DNA of 64,000 nt from Micromonosporaceae bacterium KJ-029 (GCA_005402585.1 BIFP01000008.1:1-64000); one strand, 5' to 3'; positions 26,552-37,969 are shown, numbered from the stretch's first letter. Numbers and translations are program-made. The notes: a model not told the origin generated them from the sequence alone.

Positions 26552-26911
26552 GTGAGTTTCGATCTCAGCGTGTGGGCCCTGGCGGACGGGGCGACGCCCG
26601 AGGACGTGCGAGCGGCGGTGCAGCAATGCCGGGAAGGCCGGCACAGCGAGCGTCGACCCGACCCCCGGGTAGTGGCCTTCTACCGGGCCATCACCGCCAG
26701 CTACCCCGAACGGCCGAACGGTCCGGGCACTCCCTGGGCGGTCGCACCACTGCACACGGCTGCCGACCACGTGGAACTGAACCTGGATCCGGCCTGCCCG
26801 GACCAGGTGCTGCTCGACATCGAACGGCTGGCCGGCCAGCACCAACTGATGCTCTTCGACGCCCAGGACGGCTCGGTGTACCCGCCACCGATGGCCCGGC
26901 TGCCCGGCTGA
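26552..26911 (+). CDS. Small conserved hypothetical protein
   Basis: 119 aa from GTG 26552 (MSFDLSVWALADGATPEDVRAAV); a GTG at 26531 is an alternative start. Soluble, no signal peptide. The FDLSVWA opening and the alternating strand/helix pattern with DQVLLDIERLAGQHQLMLFDAQDGSVYPP at the end are typical of small actinobacterial proteins of unknown function that accompany SMI1/KNR4-like or immunity proteins. I cannot assign a role. It converges on serA with a strong hairpin between. Confidence 0.7.
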   Translation: MSFDLSVWALADGATPEDVRAAVQQCREGRHSERRPDPRVVAFYRAITASYPERPNGPGTPWAVAPLHTAADHVELNLDPACPDQVLLDIERLAGQHQLMLFDAQDGSVYPPPMARLPG

Positions 26912-26974
26912 CCCGACCCGCCCCACCAACTCGGCCACGCCTCGGCCGGACCGGTGGCGGAGCCGGGCGACGAC

Positions 26975-27005
26975 GAGGGGCCCGGCCGACGGCCGGGCCC
27001 CCCTC
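26975..27005. terminator. Bidirectional terminator between the 26552-26911 gene and serA
   Basis: GGGGCCCGGCC (26977-26987) and GGCCGGGCCCC (26991-27001) pair perfectly around a 3-base loop. It is 18 bases past the serA stop and about 65 bases past the convergent gene. Confidence 0.75.
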
Positions 27006-27023
27006 AGTCGTGCGTGGACTACC

Positions 27024-28622
27024 TCACTCGTCGCGCAGGTCCGCCGCGCTGGCCGCGGTCGCGCCGATCGAGTCGGCGGCCGAGGTGAGCAGGTCGGCGC
27101 CGAGCGCCTGGTCGACGGTGAGGGTCATCAGCGTCTCACCGCCGGCCTCTCGGCGGGCCACCTGCATCGCCGCGATGTTGATTCCCGCCTCGCCGAGCAG
27201 CGTGCCGACGGTACCGACCACGCCCGGACGGTCGGCGTAGCGCAGGAAGAGCAGGATGCCCTCGGCGCCGATCTCCACGTCGAAGCCGTCCACCTCGGTC
27301 AGCTTGATGATGTCCCGGGTGCCGGCCTGGGCCACCGTGCCGGAGACGCTGACCGTGCGACCGTCGGGCAGCGCGCCGCGCACGGTGACCAGCACCGGGT
27401 GTTCGACGGTCTCGGCCTGGGTGGTCAGCGACACCTCCACCCCGCGCTGGGCGGCCAGGTGCGGCGCGTTGACGTAGGTCACCTGCTCCTCCACCACGGA
27501 GCTGAACAGGCCCTTGGTGGCGGCGAGCTTGAGCACCGAGACGTCGTGGTCGACGACCTCACCGCGTACCTCGACGGTGACGCTGGCGGCGACCCCACCG
27601 GCAACCGCGGTGAAGGCGCGGCCGAGCTTCTCGGCCAGCGGCAGCAGTGGCCGGACGTCCTCGGCGACCACGCCGCCGGCCTGCACGTTGACCGCGTCCG
27701 GCACGAACTCGCCCTGCAGGGCCAGCTTCACGCTCTTGGCCACGGCGAGGCCGGCCTTGTCCTGCGCCTCGGCGGTGGAGGCGCCCAGGTGCGGGGTGGC
27801 CACCACATTGTCGAAGGCGAACAGCGGCGAGGAGGTGCACGGCTCCTTGGCGTACACGTCCACCCCGGCGCCAGCGACCCGGCCCTCGGCCAGAGCATTG
27901 GCCAGGGCCTGCTCGTCGATCAGCCCACCACGGGCGGCGTTGACGATCCGCACGCCCGGCTTGACGATCGACAGCTCCTTCTCACCGATCAGACCGACCG
28001 TCTCCGGGGTCTTCGGCAGGTGGATCGAGATGAAGTCGCTCTCCCGCAGCAGCTCCTCCAGGCCGACCAGGCGTACCCCGAGCTGCGCGGCCCGGGCCGG
28101 CTGGATGTACGGGTCATAAGCGATCAGCCGGGTGCCGAACGCGGCGATCCGCTGCGCGAAGAGGACGCCGATGCGACCGAGGCCGACCACGCCGACGGTC
28201 TTGCCCTGCATCTCCACGCCGGTGTACTTCGACCGCTTCCACTCCCCCGCCTTCAGCGCGGCGCTGGCGCTGGCGGTGTTGCGGGCGACCGCGAGCAGCA
28301 GCGCGACGGCCTGCTCGGCGGCGGAGACGATGTTGGACGTGGGGGCGTTGACGACCATGACGCCCCGCGCGGTGGCGGCCGGCACCTCGACGTTGTCCAG
28401 ACCCACACCCGCCCGCGCCACGACCTTCAGTCGGGGTGCTGCGGCGATCGCCTCGGCGTCGATCTGGGTGGCACTGCGGACGATGACGGCGTCGGCCTCG
28501 GAGAGCGCGGACAGCAGGGCCGGGCGGTCGGTGCCATCGACGTGCCGGACGTCGAAGTCGTGGGCGAGCACCTCGATGGCGGCGGGAGCGAGTTCTTCGG
28601 CGATCAGTACGACAGGAGTCAT
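27024..28622 (-). CDS. serA: D-3-phosphoglycerate dehydrogenase, long form with ACT domain
   Basis: 532 aa, the actinobacterial long type. Catalytic/NAD domains to about residue 315 include VVARAGVGLDNVEV, the Rossmann loop GVVGLGRIGVLFAQR and the catalytic Arg/Glu/His set in NAARGGLIDEQAL, KEPCTSSPLF and ATPHLGASTAEAQ. The intervening ASB domain (about 325-455) and the C-terminal ACT domain (LLFLRYADRPGVVGTVGTLLGEAGINIAAMQVAR) bind serine for feedback control. It makes 3-phosphohydroxypyruvate for serine synthesis. Same strand as ilvBNC, but a terminator separates it from ilvC. Confidence 0.96.
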   Translation of the reverse strand: MTPVVLIAEELAPAAIEVLAHDFDVRHVDGTDRPALLSALSEADAVIVRSATQIDAEAIAAAPRLKVVARAGVGLDNVEVPAATARGVMVVNAPTSNIVSAAEQAVALLLAVARNTASASAALKAGEWKRSKYTGVEMQGKTVGVVGLGRIGVLFAQRIAAFGTRLIAYDPYIQPARAAQLGVRLVGLEELLRESDFISIHLPKTPETVGLIGEKELSIVKPGVRIVNAARGGLIDEQALANALAEGRVAGAGVDVYAKEPCTSSPLFAFDNVVATPHLGASTAEAQDKAGLAVAKSVKLALQGEFVPDAVNVQAGGVVAEDVRPLLPLAEKLGRAFTAVAGGVAASVTVEVRGEVVDHDVSVLKLAATKGLFSSVVEEQVTYVNAPHLAAQRGVEVSLTTQAETVEHPVLVTVRGALPDGRTVSVSGTVAQAGTRDIIKLTEVDGFDVEIGAEGILLFLRYADRPGVVGTVGTLLGEAGINIAAMQVARREAGGETLMTLTVDQALGADLLTSAADSIGATAASAADLRDE

Positions 28623-28866
28623 TGGTCCTCGTAGATGTCGTCAGAGCGGTCGGCCGGGGGCTGTGGGCGCTGCGCTGCGCCCGGCGCACACGGGGCCATG
28701 GCCGTCAGGTGCCGGCTACGCACCTACCCGCGATCGTAGGGGGCCGGCCGCCCGGTACGCCTTGGAGTCCGGGGTGAGTGCCCTCACAAACCGGATGTGA
28801 CGTGCGAGTTAAGGGTGGTTGGCCAGCGGGAGGCGCCCGTTCGAGCAGCACGGGCCGCCAAACAGC

Positions 28867-28912
28867 ACGGCACCCGACCCGGCGTCGGGGAGAACGCCGG
28901 GCCGGGTGCCGT
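28867..28912 (-). terminator. Terminator after ilvC
   Basis: A long stem, ACGGCACCCG with CGGGTGCCGT and then CCCGGCGT with ACGCCGGG, interrupted by one mismatch, loop CGGGGAGA. It begins 15 bases past the ilvC stop on the minus strand. Confidence 0.75.
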
Positions 28913-28926
28913 TGGTGAAACGGATC

Positions 28927-30060
<1,134 letters not shown>

Positions 30061-30072
<12 letters not shown>

Positions 30073-30576
30073 CAGGGCCGGGCCGGCGGTGATGGCGCGG
30101 GAGCCGCGCCCGATCGCCACCAGGCCCGACTGGACCATCTCCTTGATGCCGAAGGGCTCAAGGTCGCGCAGCAGCGCGTCGAGCTTGTCCGGGGTGCCGG
30201 TGGCCTCGATGGTGAGGGTGTCGGCGGCCACGTCGACCACCCGGGCGCGGAACAGGTTGACCGTCTCCAGGACCTGGGCCCGCGCGTTGCGGTCGGCGCG
30301 CACCTTCACCAGCAGCAACTCGCGGGCGACCGAGGTCGACGGGTCGAGCTCGACGATCTTGAGCACGTTGACCAGCTTGTTGAGCTGCTTGGTGACCTGC
30401 TCCAGCGGGGAGGACTCGGCGTTGACCACGATCGTGATCCGCGAGACGTCCGGATTCTCGGTCTCGCCCACGGCGAGACTGTCGATGTTGAAGCCGCGCC
30501 GGGAGAACAGCCCGGAGACCCGGGCCAGCACGCCCGGCTTGTTCTCCACCAACACGGACAGGGTGTGCATGGTCAT
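30061..30576 (-). CDS. ilvN: Acetolactate synthase small (regulatory) subunit
   Basis: 171 aa. N-terminal ACT domain HTLSVLVENKPGVLARVSGLFSRRGFNIDSLAVG binds valine for feedback inhibition of IlvB; a second ACT-like half follows, with the conserved LEPFGIKEMVQSGLVAIGRG end. The start overlaps the ilvB stop (TAATG). An ATG two codons later is equally possible. Confidence 0.96.
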
Positions 30577-32447
30577 TACAGCTCATCCTCGTCGAAGGCC
30601 GGGCGGACGCCGCGGGCGAACATGATCTCGTCGTTGCTGGTGCCGGCGGCGACCATCGGCCAGACCATGGCGTCCTTGCCGACCACGAAGTCGATCACCA
30701 CCGGCGCGTCGTTGATGGACATCGCCGCTTCGATGGTCTTGTCCACGTCCTCGGCGGTCTCGCAGCGCAGCCCGACGCAGCCCAGCGCCTCGGCGAGCTT
30801 GACGAAGTCCGGGATGCGGTGCTTGTGGGTGCCCAGGTCGGTGTTGGAGTAACGCTCCCCGTAGAACAGCGTCTGCCACTGGCGGACCATGCCGAGGTTG
30901 CCGTTGTTGATCACGGCGATCTTGACCGGGATGCCCTCCAACGCGCAGGTGGCCAGTTCCTGGTTGGTCATCTGGAAGCAACCGTCGCCGTCGATCGCCC
31001 AGACCACCACGTCGGGTCGGCCCACCTTGGCCCCCATCGCCGCCGGCACCGCGTAGCCCATGGTGCCGAGGCCACCGGAGTTCAGCCAGGTCTGCGGCTT
31101 CTCGTACGAGATGAACTGGGAGGCCCACATCTGGTGCTGGCCGACACCGGCCACGTAGATCGCGTCCGGCCCGGCGATCTTCCCCAGCCGCTTGATCACG
31201 TACTGCGGGGATAGGGTGCCGTCGGCGGGCTCCTCGTAGCCCAACGGGTACCGCTCGCGCAGGTCGTCGAGCTGGGCCCACCAGTCGGTGAGGTCGGCGC
31301 CGCTGCCGGCCGCCTGCTCGGCGGTGACCGCGGTGAGCAGTTCGTCGATGACGTGCCGGGCGTCGCCGACGATCGGCACGTCGGCGTGCCGGTTCTTGCC
31401 GATCTCGGCCGGGTCGATGTCGGCGTGCACGACCGCGGCCTCGGGGGCGAAGGAGTCCAGCTTGCCGGTGACCCGGTCGTCGAACCGGGCGCCGAGCGCC
31501 ACGATCAGGTCGGCCTTCTGCAGGCCGTACACCGCGGCGACGGTGCCGTGCATGCCGGGCATGCCCAGGTGCTGCCGGTGCGAGTCGGGGAACGCGCCCA
31601 ACGCCATCAGCGTGGTCACCACCGGGATGCCGGTCAGCTCGGCCAGCCGGCGCAGGCCCTCGGTGGCACCGGCCTTGAGCACGCCGCCGCCGACGTAGAG
31701 CACCGGACGGCGCGCGCTGCTCATCAGCCGCGCCGCCTCGCGGATCTGCTTGCCGTGCGGGTGCAGGGTGGGCCGGTAACCGGGCAGGTCCAGGACGGGC
31801 GGCCAGGCGAAGGTGGTCGGCGCCTGGAGGACGTCCTTCGGGATGTCCACCAGGACCGGGCCGGGCCGTCCGGTCGAGGCGAGGTGGAACGCCTCGGCCA
31901 ACACCCGCGGGATCTCAGCGGCGTCCTGCACCAGGAAGTTGTGCTTGGTGATCGGCAGGGTGATCCCCTGGATGTCCGCCTCCTGGAAGGCGTCGGTGCC
32001 GATCGCCGGACGGGCCACCTGGCCGGTGATCGCCACCAGCGGCACCGAGTCCATGTACGCGTCGGCGATCGGGGTGACCAGGTTCGTCGCGCCCGGGCCG
32101 GAGGTGGCGATGCACACCCCGACCCGGCCGGTGGCCTGGGCGTAGCCGGTGGCCGCGTGGCCGGCGCCCTGCTCGTGCCGGACCAGGATGTGCCGGACGG
32201 TCGAGTCGTAGAGCGGGTCGTACGCCGGCAGGATCGCGCCGCCCGGGATGCCGAAGACGACGTCGACGCCGAGCGCTTCCAGGGAACGCACCAGCGAGCC
32301 GGCGCCCGAGACCTGGGCCGGGGCGGGGCGTACCGCCGGGGCGGCCGGCGTGGCGGCGCGGGTGTGGTCGGCGTCGCCCGCGCCCTCGGCGGCGTTGCGG
32401 GCCCGCCGGACGGAGTGGGCGAGGGTCTCTGGCGTGGGTCTCGTCAT
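30576..32447 (-). CDS. ilvB: Acetolactate synthase large (catalytic) subunit
   Basis: 623 aa from ATG 32447 (GAAGG upstream). ThDP enzyme: [18 protein letters not shown], catalytic Glu in [20 protein letters not shown]-binding middle domain ([15 protein letters not shown]), ThDP-Mg motif [29 protein letters not shown]. Condenses two pyruvates, or pyruvate with 2-oxobutyrate. The first 45 or so residues are a non-conserved Ala/Arg/Pro-rich extension. Preceded by an attenuator (32540-32646), so expression should follow branched-chain amino acid supply. Confidence 0.97.
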   Translation of the reverse strand: MTRPTPETLAHSVRRARNAAEGAGDADHTRAATPAAPAVRPAPAQVSGAGSLVRSLEALGVDVVFGIPGGAILPAYDPLYDSTVRHILVRHEQGAGHAATGYAQATGRVGVCIATSGPGATNLVTPIADAYMDSVPLVAITGQVARPAIGTDAFQEADIQGITLPITKHNFLVQDAAEIPRVLAEAFHLASTGRPGPVLVDIPKDVLQAPTTFAWPPVLDLPGYRPTLHPHGKQIREAARLMSSARRPVLYVGGGVLKAGATEGLRRLAELTGIPVVTTLMALGAFPDSHRQHLGMPGMHGTVAAVYGLQKADLIVALGARFDDRVTGKLDSFAPEAAVVHADIDPAEIGKNRHADVPIVGDARHVIDELLTAVTAEQAAGSGADLTDWWAQLDDLRERYPLGYEEPADGTLSPQYVIKRLGKIAGPDAIYVAGVGQHQMWASQFISYEKPQTWLNSGGLGTMGYAVPAAMGAKVGRPDVVVWAIDGDGCFQMTNQELATCALEGIPVKIAVINNGNLGMVRQWQTLFYGERYSNTDLGTHKHRIPDFVKLAEALGCVGLRCETAEDVDKTIEAAMSINDAPVVIDFVVGKDAMVWPMVAAGTSNDEIMFARGVRPAFDEDEL

Positions 32448-32539
32448 GGCGGTTGGCCTTCGGCTGGAGTGGGTGGGGCTGCTCACGCTGTGGGACGCGG
32501 GCGAGGGCCCGGTCCGATGGGTTCGACGGCAAGAAAAAA

Positions 32540-32563
32540 GCCCACGTGCCAGATGCACGGGGC
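32540..32563 (-). terminator. Attenuator terminator in the ilvB leader
   Basis: On the minus strand GCCC-CGTGC pairs with GCACG-T-GGGC (5-base loop, one bulged base), followed immediately by six T residues. It lies 92 bases ahead of ilvB and downstream of a Val/Leu-containing leader ORF, as in classical ilv attenuators. Confidence 0.8.
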
Positions 32564-32565
32564 CA

Positions 32566-32591
32566 GCGCACTCTCAGTCAGGAGAGTGCGC
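32566..32591 (-). promoter_or_regulatory. Perfect 10-bp hairpin in the ilvB leader (pause/antiterminator element)
   Basis: GCGCACTCTC and GAGAGTGCGC pair around a 6-base loop, directly upstream of the attenuator terminator. The stop of one leader ORF abuts its first arm; the stop of the alternative ORF lies in its loop, so translation would directly affect its folding. Confidence 0.7.
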
Positions 32592-32646
32592 TCAGGTAAG
32601 TACTCGCAGCGACCGGTACGACGACATGGGCCCAAGCCTGACGCAT
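32578..32646 (-). CDS. Putative ilvB leader peptide
   Basis: A 22-codon ORF starting ATG 32646 has three consecutive Val codons followed by Pro-Val (VVVPV at residues 8-12) and two Leu codons near its end; its TGA lies in the loop of the 10-bp hairpin. An overlapping alternative in another frame, 32592-32627, encodes MSSYRSLRVLT and stops exactly at the hairpin. Neither has a clear ribosome site; the longer one may be near-leaderless. Either would couple Val/Leu-tRNA charging to transcription of ilvBN. Confidence 0.55.
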   Translation of the reverse strand: MRQAWAHVVVPVAASTYLSALS

Positions 32647-32681
32647 CTCACGCGATGAGTCAACTGATCCCACATATTGGT

Positions 32682-35018
32682 TCACGGATCTCGGCGCGTC
32701 GCTTCTGGCACGCCGGCCGCACCTGGCGTGACGTGCTCCGAGACGCTCTCGCCGGAGCGTGGGACGAGCGGCTGGAGAGGGCGTTGCTCCGGCGCCGGGC
32801 GGGCCGGCCGGGCGCCCGGCGAGGACGCCGCCTCCAGCATCGCCTCCAGATGTTCGGCCGGTACGCCCCAGCCGAACAACGCGCCCTGACCGAACCGGCA
32901 GCCGGCGGCCACCACCGCGGCCAGTTCCGTGGGCGTGGTGACCCCCTCGGCGATGACCTCCAGGCCGAGCTGGTGACCCAGCCGCATGACGATGTCGACC
33001 ATCGGGGCGAACGCCGGGCCGTCGCGCCCGACCGGCCGAACCGGCTCGTGCTCGGCCACCAGACCGTGGTCGATCTTGAGAATGTCGATCGGGAGCCGGC
33101 GCAGCTGCCCCAACGAGGAGTAGCCCGCACCGAAATCGTCCAGGGCGATCCGAACGCCGGTCAGCCGCAGCGCGGTCAGCCGCCGGATCAGCTCGTCGAG
33201 GTCGGTGGCGACGGCGTGCTCGGTGACCTCCAGCACCAGCCGCTGCGGCGGAACGCGGTGGGCGCGCAGCGCCTCGGTGACCTGCACCACGTACTCGGGG
33301 GCGTGCAGCTCACGCGGAGAGACGTTGACCGACACCCAGACGTCGTGCCCCTCGGCCAGCCAACGGGACAGCTGATGGCAGGCCTGGTGCAGCACCCAGG
33401 CACCAAGCTCCGCGATCATCCCGCACTCCTCGGCCAGCGGGATGAACTCGTCCGGGCCGACGTTGCCCAGCTCCGGGTGGTGCCAGCGGAGCAGCGCCTC
33501 CGCGCCGACCGGGCGCACCGACGGCAGGGAGGCGACCGGCTGGAAGGCCAACCGCAGCTCGTCGCGCCCGATCGCGCCGCGCAGCTCGTGCTCCACCGTG
33601 GTACGCCGACGCAGCAGCCGGTCGTACGCGGCGTCGTACCGCTCGATCCGGTTCTTGCCGCGCTGCTTCGCGTAGCGCAGCGCGAGATCCGCGTGGCGCA
33701 GCAGCAGTTCGACGTCGGGCTCGCCGGCCCAGCCTGCCAGGCCGATGCTGACCGAGAGGAAGACCGGCCCGTCGGGCTGCTCGTAGGAGCGGCCGAGCAC
33801 CCCCAGCAGCCGCTCGGCGACCACGCCCGCCTCGATCGGCCCGCCGTGCATGAGTACGGCGAACTCGTCCCCGCCCAGCCGGGCGGCGAGGTCGCCGGGA
33901 CGCAGGTTGTCCCGCAGCCGCCGGCCGAACTCGGCCAGCACCGCGTCGCCCACGTCGTGGCCGCGCATGTCGTTGACGTTCTTGAAGCCGTCCAGGTCCA
34001 GGCTGAGCAGGACGCAGGGGGTGCCGGCCTCGGCGCAGCGGTGCAGCGCCCGCAACAGGCCCCGCCGGTTGGCCAGGCCGGTGAGCGCGTCGGTGTGCGC
34101 GAGTTGGCGGAAGTGCGCCTCCCGGTCGGCCAGCCGCCGGGCGTAGCCCCGGACCTCGTGCAGAGTGAAGTACTGCCGGGCCACCAGGGCGAAACCCTCG
34201 ACGCTGCCGGCGACGATGCCCAGCGCGTCGAACCGGCCGTCCTGGAGGAGGTGGTACATCGCCGAGGTGGCCATGGCGGCCATCGGAGCGAAGGCGTACT
34301 CGCCGTCGTACGGGATCACGTCGACGGCGACCTCGCCGGGCGGGTCGATCCGGTGGACGGCGACCGCGATGGTCAGCAGACCCACCGCGAGCACCACCAG
34401 GGCGACCGAGGTCACGCCGGGACCGGCCTGGCAGAGCCCGGCCGCGAGGGCGAGCCCACCGCAGGTCGCCACGGTGATGCCGGTGCCTAGCACGGCGAGG
34501 CAGCGCCGGGGCGGTGGAGCGCGGAAGATCATGATCGCGGCGAGGCCGGAACTCAGCGCCGCGCTGACCGAGGCGAGCAGGATCGCCGGGCTGGCCGTCG
34601 GGGTGGCGTCGCCCAGCAGCCGGGTCGGCTCGGAGAACAGCACCCAGCCGACGAACCACAGTGCCGTGCCCACGATCACGCCGTCCAGGGCGAGCCGGGC
34701 GGCCGAGCCCGCCGAGCCGGCCACCCCGGGCATCCGCAGCAGACCGGCGCAGAAGATCAGGCCACTCACCGCCGTGCCGAGCGCGACCAGCGTCGCCCAG
34801 CCGGTGTGCCCGGGCCCGCCGGCGCTCAGCGTGACCGCCACCCCCACCAGCAGGGTCACCACGGCGACCGCTCCGGCGACGGCGAGCAGCGCGTACGCCT
34901 GGTGGTGCGGTGCGGTCCGGCGCCGGGCGGCGGCGGCCAACAGCACGCCGGCCCCGAGGGCGATCAGCGCGCTCAGCACCGCGGTGCCGATCATGCCCGG
35001 GGATGTGTGCACGCACAT
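32682..35018 (-). CDS. Membrane GGDEF-EAL cyclic di-GMP enzyme
   Basis: 778 aa. About eight hydrophobic helices fill residues 1-230, then a GGDEF domain (about 310-470) with intact active site RLGGDEFAVL, and an EAL domain (about 485-735) with GAEALLRWHHPELG, VNVSPREL, LEVTEHA, ALDDFGAGYSSLGQL, ILKIDHG, VIAEGVTT and FGQGALFG. All metal-binding residues appear present, so both synthesis and hydrolysis of c-di-GMP are possible. A disordered Pro/Arg tail ends the protein. Its 3' end abuts the ilvB leader and it is divergent from ilvD. ATG 34994 is an alternative start. Confidence 0.93.
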   Translation of the reverse strand: MCVHTSPGMIGTAVLSALIALGAGVLLAAAARRRTAPHHQAYALLAVAGAVAVVTLLVGVAVTLSAGGPGHTGWATLVALGTAVSGLIFCAGLLRMPGVAGSAGSAARLALDGVIVGTALWFVGWVLFSEPTRLLGDATPTASPAILLASVSAALSSGLAAIMIFRAPPPRRCLAVLGTGITVATCGGLALAAGLCQAGPGVTSVALVVLAVGLLTIAVAVHRIDPPGEVAVDVIPYDGEYAFAPMAAMATSAMYHLLQDGRFDALGIVAGSVEGFALVARQYFTLHEVRGYARRLADREAHFRQLAHTDALTGLANRRGLLRALHRCAEAGTPCVLLSLDLDGFKNVNDMRGHDVGDAVLAEFGRRLRDNLRPGDLAARLGGDEFAVLMHGGPIEAGVVAERLLGVLGRSYEQPDGPVFLSVSIGLAGWAGEPDVELLLRHADLALRYAKQRGKNRIERYDAAYDRLLRRRTTVEHELRGAIGRDELRLAFQPVASLPSVRPVGAEALLRWHHPELGNVGPDEFIPLAEECGMIAELGAWVLHQACHQLSRWLAEGHDVWVSVNVSPRELHAPEYVVQVTEALRAHRVPPQRLVLEVTEHAVATDLDELIRRLTALRLTGVRIALDDFGAGYSSLGQLRRLPIDILKIDHGLVAEHEPVRPVGRDGPAFAPMVDIVMRLGHQLGLEVIAEGVTTPTELAAVVAAGCRFGQGALFGWGVPAEHLEAMLEAASSPGARPARPAPEQRPLQPLVPRSGESVSEHVTPGAAGVPEATRRDP

Positions 35019-35122
35019 AACTGTGCCGGATCCGCGCTCGCCGCGGGGATCGGGTGTGCATCTGTTGGGACACGGTGCGCGCCCCTGTCCGGTGCCCGGT
35101 CGCCGGTGCCAGACTGGTACGC

Positions 35123-36970
35123 ATGCCTGAGCTGCGGTCGAAGACCTCCACGCACGGCCGGACGATGGCCGGCGCCCGAGCCCTGTGGCGGGCCACCGGG
35201 ATGACCGACGACGACTTCGGCAAGCCGATCGTCGCCATCGCGAACAGTTTCACCCAGTTCGTGCCGGGTCACGTACACCTCAAGGACCTCGGCGGCCTGG
35301 TCGCCGACGCGGTGGCCGAGGCCGGCGGGGTGGGCCGGGAGTTCAACACGATCGCGGTCGACGACGGCATCGCCATGGGCCACGGCGGCATGCTCTACTC
35401 CCTGCCCAGCCGGGAGCTGATCGCCGACGCGGTGGAGTACATGGTCAACGCGCACTGCGCGGACGTCCTGGTCTGCATCTCCAACTGCGACAAGATCACG
35501 CCGGGCATGCTGCTGGCCGCGCTGCGGCTCAACATCCCGACCGTCTTCGTCTCCGGCGGCCCGATGGAGGCCGGCAAGACGGTGGCGATCGAGGGGGTCG
35601 TGCACTCCAAGATCGACCTGATCGACGCGATGATCGCCTCCTCGAACGAGGCGGTCACCGACGACCAGCTCGGCGCCATCGAACGCTCCGCCTGCCCGAC
35701 CTGTGGCTCCTGCTCGGGCATGTTCACCGCGAACTCGATGAACTGCCTCACCGAGGCGATCGGGCTGGCGCTGCCGGGCAACGGCTCGACGCTGGCCACC
35801 CACGCCGCGCGCCGGTCGCTGTTCGTCGAGGCCGGCCGCACCGCCGTGGAGATCGCCAAGCGCTGGTACGACGGCGACGACGACTCCGTCCTGCCCCGCG
35901 TGGTGGCCTCCCGGGCCGCGTTCGAGAACGCCGTCGCCCTGGACGTGGCGATGGGTGGATCGACGAACACCATCCTGCACCTGCTGGCCGCCGCCCGCGA
36001 GGCCGAGCTGGACTTCACCGTGGCCGACATCGACGCCATCTCCCGCCGGGTGCCGTGCCTGGCCAAGGTCGCCCCGAACTCACCGCAGTACCACATGGAG
36101 GACGTGCACCGGGCCGGCGGCATCCCGGCCATCCTCGGCGAACTCGACCGCGCCGGTCTGCTGCACCGGGACGTGCACGCGGTGCACTCCCCCTCGCTGG
36201 AGCGTTGGCTGGCCGACTGGGACGTGCGCGGCGGCTCGGCCATCCCGGAGGCCATCGAGCTGTTCCACGCCGCCCCGGGCGGGGTACGCACCACCGAGCC
36301 GTTCTCCACCACCAACCGCTGGTCGTCACTGGACACCGACGCGGCCGACGGCTGCGTGCGCGACCGCGAACACGCGTACAGCGCCGACGGCGGGCTGGCC
36401 ATCCTGTCCGGAAACCTCGCCCCGGACGGCTGCGTGGTGAAGACCGCCGGGGTGCCCGAGGAGTGCCTCACCTTCCGCGGCCCGGCGAAGGTGTACGAGT
36501 CGCAGGACGACGCGGTCACCGCCATCCTGGCCAAGGAGGTGGTCGCCGGTGACGTGGTGGTGATCCGCTACGAGGGCCCGAAGGGTGGCCCCGGCATGCA
36601 GGAGATGCTCTACCCCACCTCGTTCCTGAAGGGCCGGGGGCTGGGCCGGGCCTGCGCGTTGCTCACCGACGGCCGGTTCTCCGGCGGCACCTCGGGGTTG
36701 TCCATCGGTCATGTCTCCCCAGAGGCGGCCTCCGGTGGGCTGATCGCGCTGGTCGAGCCCGGCGACGAGATCGTCATCGACATCCCGAACCGGTCGATCG
36801 AGCTGAACGTTCCCGCCGACGTGCTGGACGCCCGCCGGGTCGCCCAGGAGAAGCGGGACCGCCCGTACACGCCGGTCGACCGGCAACGCCCGGTCTCCGC
36901 GGCGCTGCGCGCGTACGCCTCGATGGCCACCTCGGCCAGCGACGGCGCCTACCGCCGCGTACCGGAGTGA
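35123..36970 (+). CDS. ilvD: Dihydroxy-acid dehydratase
   Basis: 615 aa from ATG 35123 ([21 protein letters not shown]). The Fe-S cluster Cys residues are in [12 protein letters not shown] and [39 protein letters not shown] and [15 protein letters not shown] are the C-terminal signatures. Dehydrates dihydroxy-isovalerate and dihydroxy-methylvalerate to the oxo acids. Stands alone on the plus strand next to the ilvBNC operon. The TGA stop is the start of a paired GGGGCCCC element. Confidence 0.97.
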   Translation: MPELRSKTSTHGRTMAGARALWRATGMTDDDFGKPIVAIANSFTQFVPGHVHLKDLGGLVADAVAEAGGVGREFNTIAVDDGIAMGHGGMLYSLPSRELIADAVEYMVNAHCADVLVCISNCDKITPGMLLAALRLNIPTVFVSGGPMEAGKTVAIEGVVHSKIDLIDAMIASSNEAVTDDQLGAIERSACPTCGSCSGMFTANSMNCLTEAIGLALPGNGSTLATHAARRSLFVEAGRTAVEIAKRWYDGDDDSVLPRVVASRAAFENAVALDVAMGGSTNTILHLLAAAREAELDFTVADIDAISRRVPCLAKVAPNSPQYHMEDVHRAGGIPAILGELDRAGLLHRDVHAVHSPSLERWLADWDVRGGSAIPEAIELFHAAPGGVRTTEPFSTTNRWSSLDTDAADGCVRDREHAYSADGGLAILSGNLAPDGCVVKTAGVPEECLTFRGPAKVYESQDDAVTAILAKEVVAGDVVVIRYEGPKGGPGMQEMLYPTSFLKGRGLGRACALLTDGRFSGGTSGLSIGHVSPEAASGGLIALVEPGDEIVIDIPNRSIELNVPADVLDARRVAQEKRDRPYTPVDRQRPVSAALRAYASMATSASDGAYRRVPE

Positions 36971-37024
36971 AAGGAGGGGCCCCCTGTTAACGCCTCGTGC
37001 ATAGCAGGGGCCCCCTATTAACGG
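36968..37024 (+). repeat. Paired GGGGCCCC hairpin element at the ilvD stop codon
   Basis: Starts TGAAAGGAGGGGCCCC, whose TGA is the ilvD stop, then spacer GTTAACGCCTCGTGCATAGC, then a second palindrome AGGGGCCCCCT (37005-37016) and ATTAAC. The first 16 bases are identical to the element at the end of the GH2 gene (41014-41029 on the minus strand). Lies between ilvD and a convergent gene. Confidence 0.85.
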
Positions 37025-37025
37025 A

Positions 37026-37607
37026 TCACAATCCCGCTGCGGCGTCGTACCGGCGGCGCAGGTCGGCCATTTCCGCGGGGGCCAGCGCCTCCTTGAGCGC
37101 CGGCTCCGCGTACTTGGCCGGGAACATCTGCCGCAGCCGGTCGACGAATATGACGTCTTCGGTCGCCTCGACCACCTGAATGCCCGGAGGCTCGGTGGAC
37201 ATGTCCAGGATCACCGGACCGGCCAGTTTGACCGCCACGTCCCAGGGGCGCTTCTGCTCGGCTACCCCGCAGAGGTGGAAGCCGTAGACCGTCTGCACGT
37301 CGGCGAATGCGGTGACCTCGGCCGGCTCGTAGCCGTAGACGTGAACCCCGCAGATCACCGCCGGCTTCGTCTCCCCCTCGTTGGCCACCTGCTGAACATT
37401 GTGTCCGGCATGGTTGTGGTGCCCCGGATCCGTCTGTTCGAGCGTGGTACGCATCCGGGTCATGATCTGCCCGTGCAGACCCACCGGCTCCGCCTCCGAG
37501 CCGCCCGAGTTGACCAGTACGACCATGCCGGCAGTTACCGCCAGGATCGCCGCCACCCCCACGTAGCGGTTTCGGTACCACCCCGCGAAGCTTTCCCGGA
37601 AAATCAT
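37026..37607 (-). CDS. Single-pass membrane protein of unknown function
   Basis: 193 aa. A short cytoplasmic N-terminus (FRESFAGWYRNRY) leads into one TM at about residues 15-33; the rest is probably outside and includes a His-rich stretch (DPGHHNHAGHN) and two Cys (VICGVHVYGYEP, YGFHLCGVAEQ). No family recognised; the His/Cys content could bind a metal. It converges on ilvD with a hairpin repeat between. Confidence 0.75.
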   Translation of the reverse strand: MIFRESFAGWYRNRYVGVAAILAVTAGMVVLVNSGGSEAEPVGLHGQIMTRMRTTLEQTDPGHHNHAGHNVQQVANEGETKPAVICGVHVYGYEPAEVTAFADVQTVYGFHLCGVAEQKRPWDVAVKLAGPVILDMSTEPPGIQVVEATEDVIFVDRLRQMFPAKYAEPALKEALAPAEMADLRRRYDAAAGL

Positions 37608-37969
37608 GACTACTTCTCACCTCGTCGCCGGTTCTGATGCCTTGGCAGATCGGATCGGACGCCTCCGGCATGTCAGATGGCGAGCGCGTCGGCCGCCATG
37701 GGACACGTACCGGTGGACACGAACGGTGGGGACACCTGCCCGGGGATATCCGCCCGTCGTCGTCGAGATGGCCCGACTGTGCGGCGCGCGCCTGCCAGGG
37801 CGGCGCGCTGCCGGCACTGCGATGCTCCCGTGCTGGCCGTTCCCAGCGCGGTTGCCCCCGCGCTGCGGCGATGTGAACCATTCCAGCACGGCTGGACTCA
37901 CTCGGGCAACATCGACGACCCTCATCACGACCGGTAATTTCCGGAATGCCTCGACACGCCAGCCCAATA

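Noticed and set aside
31353..34490. A 1045-codon open frame on the plus strand
   Set aside because: It is antisense to ilvB and the GGDEF-EAL gene, with His/Gly/Arg-rich composition typical of a shadow frame.
37608..37969. Possible gene in the spacer before the LPMO promoter
   Set aside because: Open frames on both strands are short, lack ribosome sites and have no conserved sequence.
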